Origin: Actinomycetota bacterium
GTDB lineage: Bacteria > Actinomycetota > Thermoleophilia > Gaiellales > Gaiellaceae
DNA length: 9,775 nt
Direction: 5' to 3'
NCBI GenBank assembly: GCA_019236545.1
Contig: JAFAIV010000048.1
Location: 1-9,775, forward strand
Of this stretch, positions 1-6,680 are shown in pieces. The notes under the pieces are model-generated. The model was given only the letters and a program-made list of their open reading frames with translations, did no database searches and was not told the DNA's origin. The position numbers were made by a program, and so were the translations under genes. How positions within the stretch are numbered: the stretch's first letter is position 1; every line of letters starts with the position of its first letter.

Positions 1-1081
1 GGCCCGGCTCGATCGTGAAGACCATGCCCGGCTCGAGCGGCGTCTGGTCGCCGAGGTCGAGGAACGGCGCCTCGTGGTTGCGGAGGCCTATGCCGTGGCC
101 GGTGTGCTGGCGCCAATACGGGAGCAGGTCGTGCTCCTCGAAGTAGCGCATGACCGCGCCGTCGACGTCGGCGCAGGTCGCGCCGGGCCGGATCGCGGCG
201 AAGGCGGCCTCCTGCGCGGCGACGACGTGCTCGAACATCCAGCGCTGCTTGTCGGTCGGCGGGCCGATGACCATCCCGCGCTCGAGCTCGGCGTTGTAGC
301 CGTGGATCGGGGCGCTCGTCTCCGTGACGAGCATGTCGCCGGGCGCGAAGCGGATGTCGTGCGCGACCGCGTGCGCCCACGCGCTGCGGACGCCGATCTG
401 GCCGCGGTAGCCGGCCGAGACGCCCGCCGATGACGAGAGTCCGCCGACGTCGCCGAGCTCGGCGAGCAGAGCCAGCGTCGCCTCGGCTCCGGCGCGGAGG
501 CTCGCCTCCGCCTCGCTCGCGCCCGGGCGCGAGTACTCCTGCAGCAGGCGGTGCGCGTACGCGCACCAGCGGCCGCTCTCGCGGATCAGCGCGATCTCGT
601 TCTCGCTCTTGACGCGGAGCATCCGCTCGATCTCGGCGGAGAGCCCCGCCACGCGCGCGCCCGCGACCTCGCTCAGCGGCGGGCCGTCGTAGCCGAGGAT
701 CCCGGGATAGCCGTCGCTGTCCGCGCCGATCGCGTCACGGATCCCGAGGTCGGCGAGGACGCGGGCCAGGACGAGCATCGGGTGCTCGGTGCCGGGGTAC
801 TCCGAGTACGACTCGACCCGCTCGAACGACGCCTCTGCGCGAGTGCGCTCGACCTCGAACTCGGGCACGAAGATCGCGGACTCGCCGCCGGCGCTCTCGG
901 CGTACACGACGGGCCGCTCGTTCGAGAGGAAAGCGAAGCCGGTGAAGTACCGGATCGAGTCGGCGCCGAAGAGGACGAAGCCGGTCAGGCCTTCGCGGCG
1001 CGCGACCTCGCGCAGGCGCGCGCGGCGCTCCTCGTGCTCGGCGGGCGGGATCCCCGTGCTCGCGACGCTCGCTGCCTCCAC
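1..1081 (-). CDS. M24-family Xaa-Pro peptidase-like protein (3' end beyond window)
   Basis: Conceptual translation gives 360 residues before the left edge. The layout is a creatinase-type N-terminal domain (about 1-150) followed by a pita-bread M24 catalytic domain (about 160 onward). The catalytic half is recognised by HTGHGIGL (326-333), the following NHEAP, and EPGMVFTIEPG (350-360), where His329 and Glu358 match metal ligands of aminopeptidase P. The two positions that are Asp in typical family members are Glu here (Glu254 in LVTETSA, Glu265 in GYNAELERG), with a gapless alignment around them. No signal peptide is visible, so it is probably cytosolic. I chose the GTG at 1081 because it begins just before the conserved N-terminal block (EERRARLREVARREGLTGFVLFG) and lies 17 nt after the stop of the upstream gene; the Shine-Dalgarno is weak. 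A dipeptide or proline-peptide hydrolase is likely, but creatinase-like or other M24 lyase activity is not excluded. The fifth metal ligand lies outside the window. Confidence 0.88.
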   Translation of the reverse strand, partial: MEAASVASTGIPPAEHEERRARLREVARREGLTGFVLFGADSIRYFTGFAFLSNERPVVYAESAGGESAIFVPEFEVERTRAEASFERVESYSEYPGTEHPMLVLARVLADLGIRDAIGADSDGYPGILGYDGPPLSEVAGARVAGLSAEIERMLRVKSENEIALIRESGRWCAYAHRLLQEYSRPGASEAEASLRAGAEATLALLAELGDVGGLSSSAGVSAGYRGQIGVRSAWAHAVAHDIRFAPGDMLVTETSAPIHGYNAELERGMVIGPPTDKQRWMFEHVVAAQEAAFAAIRPGATCADVDGAVMRYFEEHDLLPYWRQHTGHGIGLRNHEAPFLDLGDQTPLEPGMVFTIEPG

Positions 1082-1098
1082 GAGCGCGAGCCTATCGG

Positions 1099-1332
1099 CT
1101 AGGCGGCGAGCGGGCGCCGAGCCGGCGCGCGCACGCACGCGGGCGCGAGGACCGGCTTCCCGAGGCGGCGGAGCGCCTCGTACGACGCCGGGTCGAGCGT
1201 GACGCGGCCGCCGCAGTCGGCGCCGCACTCGCAGAGGTAGTCGCTCTCCGCGTTCCAGCCGTCGCCGCCCGCGAGGTCAGCGATGCGGTCGTTGACCTCC
1301 CGGAACAGCGAGGCGAGTCTCCCGGCGTCCAC
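1099..1332 (-). CDS. small Cys-rich hypothetical protein
   Basis: A 77-residue protein. It begins with an amphipathic helix-like segment (LFREVNDRIADLA, 9-21). A Cys motif CECGADC follows (Cys34, Cys36, Cys40), then VTLDPASYEALRRLGKPVLAP. I recall this plan (a REVN-RI helix, a CECG knuckle and a T/L-x-EYEAxR segment) from short uncharacterised actinobacterial proteins. The Cys cluster, perhaps with Cys66, may bind zinc, which is inference. The start is GTG at 1332, supported by a TATAGA -10-like hexamer 8 nt upstream, which would give a nearly leaderless message. No good Shine-Dalgarno is present. It ends 17 nt before the M24 gene and is probably co-transcribed with it. Function unknown. Confidence 0.72.
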   Translation of the reverse strand: MDAGRLASLFREVNDRIADLAGGDGWNAESDYLCECGADCGGRVTLDPASYEALRRLGKPVLAPACVRAPARRPLAA

Positions 1333-1340
1333 GACTGCGT

Positions 1341-1346
1341 TCTATA
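1341..1346 (-). promoter_or_regulatory. candidate -10 element (TATAGA) for the Cys-rich protein/M24 pair
   Basis: On the minus strand TATAGA ends 8 nt before the GTG at 1332, so transcription would start at or within a few bases of the start codon. No convincing -35 hexamer is seen 16-18 nt upstream. A leaderless message is common in actinobacteria and would fit the missing Shine-Dalgarno. Confidence 0.4.
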
Positions 1347-1405
1347 GCCCTGGAGCGCGCAGGTTGGGCCTGGGAGGGGTGGTTTTTCGCAGGCTTTACA
1401 TCACC

Positions 1406-1434
1406 CTCGATTCCGAGGCCGGAAATGCCGATTA
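1406..1434 (+). promoter_or_regulatory. possible sigma-28 (FliA/SigD)-like promoter
   Basis: CTCGA (1406-1410), a 16-nt spacer, and GCCGATTA (1427-1434) resemble the flagellar sigma class, whose Bacillus consensus is TAAA-N15-GCCGATAT. The -10 half is a good match and the -35 half is weak. Transcription would start around 1441, almost at the ATG of the EAL-HDOD gene at 1444. No better sigma-70 pair is apparent in the 111-nt divergent gap (1333-1443). Confidence 0.25.
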
Positions 1435-1443
1435 CAACAGGCG

Positions 1444-2673
1444 ATGCGCACGCTCGAGCACGCGTGCCTGGCGCGGCAGCCGATCTTCACGACCTCGCTC
1501 GAGGTGTGCGGCTACGAGTTGCTGTACCGGTCGACGCCCGCGGCCGAGACCTCCGGCCTCGTGCAGCCGAGCGCGCGCGAGGAGACGGTGGCCTCGGCGT
1601 CGACGCTCACGGCCGCCCTGACCGACATCGGGCTCGACGCGATCGTCGGCGACCGCCCTGCGTGGGTGAACGTCGGCGCCGCGTTCCTCTTCGACGACCT
1701 CGCGCACGCGCTGCCGCCGCAGCGGGTCGTCCTCGAGGTGCTCGAGAGCGTCCCCGCGACCGAGGAGATGGTCGAGACGCTCTCCTCGCTGAAGGCGGAC
1801 GGCTACCGGCTGGCCCTCGACGACTTCGTCGCGCAGCCGCTGCTCGAGCCGCTCGTCGAGCTCGCGGACGTGATCAAGATCGACGTGCTCGCGCTCGACT
1901 GGAAGCGGGTCGAGCAGCAGATCGAGACGCTGTCCCCGTTCAAGGTGAAGCTGCTCGCGGAGAAGGTCGAGACCTACGAGGTGCTGGAGCGCTGCCGCGA
2001 CGCCGGCTTCGAGCTCTTCCAGGGCTACTTCCTCAGCAAGCCGCGCCTCGTCACCGACGCGCGCGTCTCCGCGGAGGCCTCGGTGCGCGTCCAGCTCGCG
2101 GCCCGCCTGAACGACCCGAAGGTCGGCTTCGAGGAGCTCGCGCGGCTGATCGAGTCCGACGTGACGCTGTCCTACCGGCTCCTGCGCTACGTCAACTCGG
2201 CGTACGTCGGCCTGATGAAGCCGGTCGGGACGATGCGCGACGCGCTCCTGATGGTCGGGCTGCGCCGGATGCGCAGCTGGGCGACGCTGCTCCTGCTCTC
2301 CGACGTCGGCGTCGGCCGGCACGAGCTCGTCGTCACCGCGCTCGTCCGCGCGCGCATGTGCGAGCTGCTGGCCGCGTTCGCCAACCAGGACGAGGGCGAG
2401 GCGTTCCTCGTGGGACTGCTGTCGGTCGTGGACGCCCTGCTCGACCGGCCGCTGTCGGCGGCGGTCGAGGACCTGCCGATCTCCGACCACGTCCGCGGCG
2501 CCCTGCTCGCGCACACCGGGCCGCTCGGCGACCTGCTCGAGCGGGTGCTCGCCTACGAGCGCTGCAACTTCGACCGCGCGATCGAGATGCCGCTCGACGA
2601 GGCCACCGTCGCCGCCGCGTACATCGCCGCGGCCGAGTGGGCCGCGCTGCTGATCAAGGGCCTGGGCGACTAG
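1444..2673 (+). CDS. EAL-HDOD domain signalling protein (YuxH/CdgJ-like)
   Basis: A 409-residue protein. The N-terminal half is an EAL domain: ARQPIF then GYELLYR (23-29) is the signature of the YuxH/COG3434 family, followed by Asn76, LEVLES (Glu98), ALDDF (Asp126-Asp127), IKID (Lys145), LAEKVET (Glu173) and FQGYFLSKP (192-200). The C-terminal half (about 210-400) is an HDOD domain, with DPKVGFEELARLIESDVTLSYRLLRYVNSA and a VGTMRDALLMVGLRRMRSW stretch. HDOD lacks the HD-GYP catalytic residues and acts in protein signalling. Family members (for example CdgJ of Vibrio) influence motility and usually lack phosphodiesterase activity. Here the residues at ligand positions of active EAL enzymes look largely retained, although the Gly after DDF is Val. 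No membrane segment or signal peptide is seen, so it is cytosolic. The ATG at 1444 has only a weak AGG upstream. Its 3' end overlaps the convergent NADH dehydrogenase gene by 20 nt. Confidence 0.9.
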   Translation: MRTLEHACLARQPIFTTSLEVCGYELLYRSTPAAETSGLVQPSAREETVASASTLTAALTDIGLDAIVGDRPAWVNVGAAFLFDDLAHALPPQRVVLEVLESVPATEEMVETLSSLKADGYRLALDDFVAQPLLEPLVELADVIKIDVLALDWKRVEQQIETLSPFKVKLLAEKVETYEVLERCRDAGFELFQGYFLSKPRLVTDARVSAEASVRVQLAARLNDPKVGFEELARLIESDVTLSYRLLRYVNSAYVGLMKPVGTMRDALLMVGLRRMRSWATLLLLSDVGVGRHELVVTALVRARMCELLAAFANQDEGEAFLVGLLSVVDALLDRPLSAAVEDLPISDHVRGALLAHTGPLGDLLERVLAYERCNFDRAIEMPLDEATVAAAYIAAAEWAALLIKGLGD

Positions 2674-3973
2674 CCGCGGGCGGTGAGCTCGCCAGCGCCT
2701 CGCGCGCGAAGACCTGCTGCGCCGTGATCGTCCGCTCTGGTCGCGAGCGGCCGAAGAAGCTGATGATCCAGTGGAAGAGCGCGCTCGTGCGGTTCTTGAA
2801 GCCGGTCAGGAACGTCAGGTGGACGACGAGCCAGAAGACCCAGCCGACGAAGCCCGAGACCTGGGTGCGCTTCCGCTCCCCGACCGCGTAGTACCGCGAG
2901 ACCGCGGCGAGGCTGCCGAGGTCGACGTACCGCAGCGGCCGCGGCTCCGTCTTCCCCTCGAGGCGCCGCCGGATCTCCTGGCCGGCATGGCGGCCGGACT
3001 GCATCGCGACCTCGGCGAGTCCCGGGAGGCCGTTCAGCGACATCAGGTCGCCGACGACGAAGACCTCCGGATGCCCGGGCAGCGTGCAGTCGGGCTCCAC
3101 CGGGACCTGGCCGGCGCGAGTCGTCTCGACGCCGGCCTGTGCGGCGAGCGACGCGCCGAGCGGCGACGCCTGCACGCCCGCCGACCAGATCTTGGTCATC
3201 GCCTCGATCCGCTCGCCGCCGTCGGCGGTCAGCACCTCGACGCCGGTCGCGTCGACGTTGGTGACGAGGGTGCCGGTGCGGATCTCGACGCCCATGCTCT
3301 CGAGCTTCCTAGCCGCCTTCCGCGCGGGGCCCTCGCCGAAGGTGGGCAGGATCCGCGGGCCCCCGTCGAGCAGCAGGATCCGCGCGGTGCGCGTGTCGAT
3401 CCGCCGGAAGTTGGAGGGCAGGCTGTGCCGTGAAAGCTCGGCGATCTGGCCGGCCATCTCGACTCCGGTCGGGCCGGCGCCGACGACGACGAAGGTGAGC
3501 CAGGCGGCGAGCTTCGCCGGGTCGTCCTCCAGCTCCGCGACCTCGAAGGCGCCGAAGATCCTGCCGCGCACCTCGAGCGCGTCGTCGATCGTCTTCATCG
3601 CCGGCGCGTGAAGCGCGAACTCGTCGCGGCCGAAGTAGGACTGCCGCGCGCCCGCGGCGACGATCAGCGTGTCGTACTCGATCTCCCAGCTCCAGTCGAG
3701 GAGCGCGCATTCGACCGTCCGCCGCTCCAGGTCGATCCCGCCGACCTCGGCGAGCACGACGCTCGCGTTCGCCTGGTGACGGAGGACGTCGCGCAGCGGC
3801 GGCGAGACGTTCCCCTGCGAGAGGATCCCGGTCGCGACGTGGTAGAGCAGCGGCTGGAAGAGGTGATGCGCCTGCCGGTCGACGAGCGTGACGTCCACGG
3901 GCGCGCGGCGCAGCGCCTTCGCGGCCGCGAGGCCGCCGAAGCCGCCCCCGACGATGACGACGCGGTGCCTCAC
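2654..3973 (-). CDS. ndh: type 2 NADH dehydrogenase (NDH-2, NAD(P)/FAD-dependent oxidoreductase)
   Basis: A 439-residue flavoprotein, the usual length for NDH-2, which passes electrons from NADH to membrane quinone without pumping protons. The FAD-binding Rossmann motif is VIVGGGFGGLAAAKAL (6-21), the NADH-binding motif is FVVVGAGPTGVEMAGQIAEL (161-180), and the second FAD site is EVFVVGDL (303-310). AMQSGRHAGQEI (323-334) corresponds to the quinone-proximal segment of the family. The C-terminus has hydrophobic and aromatic stretches (about 373-407, FVGWVFWLVVHLTFLTGF then LFHWIISFF) that would anchor it to the inner face of the membrane. The start is the GTG at 3973, which overlaps the stop of the YceI gene as GTGA; the open frame continues upstream but only inside that gene. 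Translational coupling is therefore likely. It may be ndh in the strict sense or one of several paralogues. Confidence 0.93.
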   Translation of the reverse strand: MRHRVVIVGGGFGGLAAAKALRRAPVDVTLVDRQAHHLFQPLLYHVATGILSQGNVSPPLRDVLRHQANASVVLAEVGGIDLERRTVECALLDWSWEIEYDTLIVAAGARQSYFGRDEFALHAPAMKTIDDALEVRGRIFGAFEVAELEDDPAKLAAWLTFVVVGAGPTGVEMAGQIAELSRHSLPSNFRRIDTRTARILLLDGGPRILPTFGEGPARKAARKLESMGVEIRTGTLVTNVDATGVEVLTADGGERIEAMTKIWSAGVQASPLGASLAAQAGVETTRAGQVPVEPDCTLPGHPEVFVVGDLMSLNGLPGLAEVAMQSGRHAGQEIRRRLEGKTEPRPLRYVDLGSLAAVSRYYAVGERKRTQVSGFVGWVFWLVVHLTFLTGFKNRTSALFHWIISFFGRSRPERTITAQQVFAREALASSPPAASRPGP

Positions 3974-4497
3974 GACGCCGCTTCCTCGACGCGCGCTCTG
4001 ACGTGCAGCGTCGCGGGCGGCCGGATCATCCCGAGCTTGCCGCTGCTCATCCCCAGCTCGCGCTGGTCGACGGTCGTCGTCGCCTCGAGCTCGAGCCCGG
4101 CGCCCGCACGGCGGACGGTGGCGAAGAAGTCCAGCGGGACGACGTTCCCCGCGGCGGTGAGCAGCCCCTCGACGTGAAGCAGGCCGTCGGCGGCGTTGCG
4201 GACGCTCGTCGACGTGAAGCGGATCTCCGGGTGCTCCGCCGTCTGGAAGAAGTCGTCGGCGCGCAGGTGCCCGTCGCGGGTCGCGTTGCCGGTGTCGATG
4301 CTGACGGCGTCGATCGCCAGGTCGATGGTGGTGCCGCCCGGACCCAGCTCGTAGGCGCCCTCGAAGCGGTCGAAGCGGCCGTGGACGGTCAGCAGGCCCC
4401 AGAAGGTCCTGACGGAGAACTCGACGGCGGACTGGTGGGGGTCGACGGCCAGGCGCGTGCGCGCCGGCGCCGTCCGGACACCCTCGGTGATGGACAT
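3970..4497 (-). CDS. YceI-family (lipocalin-like, polyisoprenoid-binding) protein
   Basis: A 175-residue protein showing the YceI pattern: LAVDPHQSAVEFSVRTFWGLLTVHGRF (16-42), where the DP-H-S-V-F-V core is diagnostic, then IDAVSIDTGNATRDGHLRADDFF (62-84), HPEIRFTSTSV (89-99), GLLTAAGNVVPLDF (111-124) and a final beta strand region. YceI proteins form an extended lipocalin-like barrel that holds isoprenoid chains such as octaprenyl groups. No signal peptide is seen, so unlike the periplasmic Escherichia coli protein this one is predicted to be cytosolic. The ATG at 4497 is preceded by a strong GAGGAGG with 5 nt spacing. Its TGA overlaps the GTG of the NDH-2 gene. The shared reading unit suggests a quinone-linked role for the pair, which is inference. 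Confidence 0.9.
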   Translation of the reverse strand: MSITEGVRTAPARTRLAVDPHQSAVEFSVRTFWGLLTVHGRFDRFEGAYELGPGGTTIDLAIDAVSIDTGNATRDGHLRADDFFQTAEHPEIRFTSTSVRNAADGLLHVEGLLTAAGNVVPLDFFATVRRAGAGLELEATTTVDQRELGMSSGKLGMIRPPATLHVRARVEEAAS

Positions 4498-4506
4498 CGC
4501 AGCCTC

Positions 4507-4524
4507 CTCGCGTGGTTTCGCGAG
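4507..4524. repeat. short inverted repeat in the leader of the YceI/NDH-2 unit
   Basis: CTCGCG (4507-4512) and CGCGAG (4519-4524) are separated by 6 nt. On the minus-strand message the downstream arm touches the first bases of the GAGGAGG ribosome-binding site, so it could be an RNA hairpin or a small operator. It may equally be chance in GC-rich DNA. I cannot name a clear promoter for the unit in 4498-4586; readthrough from rnpB is possible. Confidence 0.3.
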
Positions 4525-4586
4525 AAGGGTGCGGAGAGGCGATGCCAGGGCTCTGCCAGCCCCGGGCGCCGCGGCTGCCAGAAATG

Positions 4587-4613
4587 GAGAAGCCCCGCTG
4601 GGCGGGGCTTCTC
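4587..4613 (-). terminator. strong hairpin after rnpB, likely terminator or 3' stabiliser
   Basis: Arms GAGAAGCCCCGC (4587-4598) and GCGGGGCTTCTC (4602-4613) form a 12-bp perfect stem with a 3-nt loop. It begins a few nt after the 3' end of rnpB on the minus strand. The following minus-strand bases (CATTTCTGG) hold only a short T run, so termination could be incomplete and leave some readthrough into the YceI gene. Such T-poor hairpins are common in high-GC genomes. Confidence 0.7.
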
Positions 4614-4615
4614 GG

Positions 4616-4943
<328 letters not shown>

Positions 4944-4949
4944 CGTGTC

Positions 4950-4955
4950 AGTGTA
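4950..4955 (-). promoter_or_regulatory. candidate -10 element (TACACT) of rnpB
   Basis: TACACT on the minus strand ends 7-8 nt before the first P1 base of rnpB, the right distance for a -10 hexamer. Any -35 would then fall near 4973-4978, inside the first codons of the divergent GMC oxidoreductase gene. The hexamer there is a poor match to TTGACA. Confidence 0.5.
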
Positions 4956-4962
4956 CGCGGCA

Positions 4963-6507
4963 ATGGTCGACACGGTCGTCGTCGGCGCGGGGTCGGCGGG
5001 CTGCGTCCTCGCCTCGCGGCTGAGCGAGGACGCGGGGCGCGAGGTGCTCCTGCTGGAGGCAGGCGGCCAGGACACGCGGCGCGAGATCGCGATCCCGGCG
5101 GCGTTCTCGAAGCTCTTCAAGAGCGAGGTCGACTGGGACTACGGGACGGTGCCGCAGGAGCATCTGGCCGGGCGGAGCGTCTACTGGCCGCGAGGGAAGG
5201 TGCTGGGCGGCTCGTCGTCGCTCAACGCGATGATGGCGATCCCGGGCAGCTCGCTCGACTGGGACAGTTGGGCGCAACTCGGGGCGGCGGGCTGGGCGTG
5301 GCGCGACGCGCAGCCGTACCTGGCCCGGGCCGAGACGACGCTCGAGATCGAGGAGCAGCGTGACCCGAACCCGCTGACACTCGCGTTCGTCGAGGCCGCG
5401 CACGCGTTCGGGATCCACCACTGCCACCTGACGCCCGAGAGCCTCGACGGCGTGCGGCTGACCCCGGTGACGGAGCGCCGCGGGCGGCGCTGGTCGGCCG
5501 CGGACGCCTACCTCCGCCCGGCGCTCGGCCGGCCGAACCTCACGGTCGAGACGGACGCCCACGTCACGCGCGTCCTCTTCGAGGGCGGGTGCGCCGTCGG
5601 CGTCGAGGTCGTCCGCGGCGGGCGCACGGAGACGGTGCGGGCCGGCGAGGTCGTGCTCGCGGGCGGCGCGGTCAACTCGCCGCAGCTGCTGCTCCTCTCC
5701 GGCGTCGGCCCGGCGGAGCAGCTCGAGCGGCACGGGATCCCGCTCGTCCACGAGCTCCGCGGCGTCGGCGCCCACCTCGAGGACCACCTGACCGGCGGGA
5801 TCCTCGTCTCGTCGACGACCGGCGACTCGCTCTACACCGCGGAGAAGCCGCTCGAGCTCCTGCGCTGGCTGCTACTGCGGCGCGGGAAGCTGACGTCGAA
5901 CGTCGGCGAGGCGGCGGCGTTCGTGCGCTCCCGGCCCGATGTCCCCGCGCCCGACGTCGAGATCCTGTTCGCCCCGGTTCTGTTCGAGGAGGAGGGACTG
6001 GCGCCGCCGCGCGGCCACGGGTTCACCCTCGGGACCGTCCTGCTGCAGCCGCGCTCGAGCGGCACGGTGACGCTGCGGTCGGCCGACCCGTTCGACCCGC
6101 CCGCGATCGACCCGCGTTACCTCTCCGACCCGTCCGACCTCGACACGCTCGTGCGTGGGATCGAGCTCGCGCGCCGGCTCGTCGCGCAGGAGCCGCTCGC
6201 CTCGCTGGCCGGGCCGGAGCTCGAGCCCGGCGACGCGCCGCTCGACGAGTTCGTGCGGAGCCGAGCGCAGACGCTCTACCACCCGGTCGGGACGTGCCGG
6301 ATGGGGAAGGACGAGAACGCGGTCGTCGACCCGGAGCTGCGCGTGCGCGGGCTCGAAGGCCTGCGGGTCGTGGACGCGAGCGTGATGCCGCACGTCCCGC
6401 GCGGGCACACGCACCTGCCGACGCTCGCGATCGCGGAGCGCGCGGCGGAGCTGATCCGCGGCCGGGGCGCCGCGGCGAGCGGGGCTCAGCCCGCGAGCGT
6501 GGCCTGA
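4963..6507 (+). CDS. GMC-family FAD-dependent oxidoreductase (choline dehydrogenase-like)
   Basis: A 514-residue flavoprotein. DTVVVGAGSAGCVLASRL (3-20) is the FAD dinucleotide fold, with LLLEAGG closing it at 29-35. PRGKVLGGSSSLNAMM (76-91) is GMC signature 1 and GAVNSPQLLLLSGVGP (235-250) is signature 2. The C-terminus carries YHPVGTCRMG (439-448) and RGHTHLPTLAIAERAAELI (480-498). The catalytic pair would be His440 and His484; choline dehydrogenases usually have Asn at the second site, while glucose and aryl-alcohol oxidases have His. An alcohol is the expected substrate, but which one cannot be told. No signal peptide is seen. I chose the ATG at 4963 because it sits directly before the FAD fold. 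There is no clear Shine-Dalgarno, and GTG codons at 4945 and 4951 are alternatives. The open frame upstream of that lies across rnpB and is not coding. The 3' end overlaps the convergent zinc-ribbon gene by 22 nt. Confidence 0.92.
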   Translation: MVDTVVVGAGSAGCVLASRLSEDAGREVLLLEAGGQDTRREIAIPAAFSKLFKSEVDWDYGTVPQEHLAGRSVYWPRGKVLGGSSSLNAMMAIPGSSLDWDSWAQLGAAGWAWRDAQPYLARAETTLEIEEQRDPNPLTLAFVEAAHAFGIHHCHLTPESLDGVRLTPVTERRGRRWSAADAYLRPALGRPNLTVETDAHVTRVLFEGGCAVGVEVVRGGRTETVRAGEVVLAGGAVNSPQLLLLSGVGPAEQLERHGIPLVHELRGVGAHLEDHLTGGILVSSTTGDSLYTAEKPLELLRWLLLRRGKLTSNVGEAAAFVRSRPDVPAPDVEILFAPVLFEEEGLAPPRGHGFTLGTVLLQPRSSGTVTLRSADPFDPPAIDPRYLSDPSDLDTLVRGIELARRLVAQEPLASLAGPELEPGDAPLDEFVRSRAQTLYHPVGTCRMGKDENAVVDPELRVRGLEGLRVVDASVMPHVPRGHTHLPTLAIAERAAELIRGRGAAASGAQPASVA

Positions 6508-6680
6508 CCCGACGCCGCCACCGCGCGGCCGTGCAGCGTCATCCCGCACTCGGGGCAGCGCACGAGCGGCCCGTCGTGGAGGACGAACTCGCCGCAGACC
6601 GGGCACTCGAGCGAGGCGCCGCGCAGGAGCGCGAGCAACTCCTGCTCGAGCGTCCGGTGGAAGGGCGTCACGTCGCTCAT
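6486..6680 (-). CDS. small zinc-ribbon protein co-translated with lexA
   Basis: A 64-residue protein. An N-terminal helical segment (HRTLEQELLALLRG, 8-21) is followed by a zinc ribbon with two CxxC knuckles, CPVCG (26-30) and CPECG (42-46), separated by 12 residues. The four Cys should bind one zinc. The ATG at 6680 shares its A with the TGA stop of lexA (TGATG), so translation is probably coupled and expression should follow lexA. The function is unknown; nucleic-acid or protein binding is possible. The gene is not NrdR, which is longer and has an ATP-cone domain. Confidence 0.82.
   Translation of the reverse strand: MSDVTPFHRTLEQELLALLRGASLECPVCGEFVLHDGPLVRCPECGMTLHGRAVAASGQATLAG

Noticed and set aside
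1425..2891. Long plus-strand open frame overlapping the EAL-HDOD gene in another phase
   Set aside because: Arg/Ala-rich translation with no domains; the EAL and HDOD motifs are all in the frame that starts at 1444.
4587..4613. The rnpB-proximal hairpin as a transposon end or attachment site
   Set aside because: A single copy with no partner or target duplication in the window; its position right after rnpB fits a terminator.
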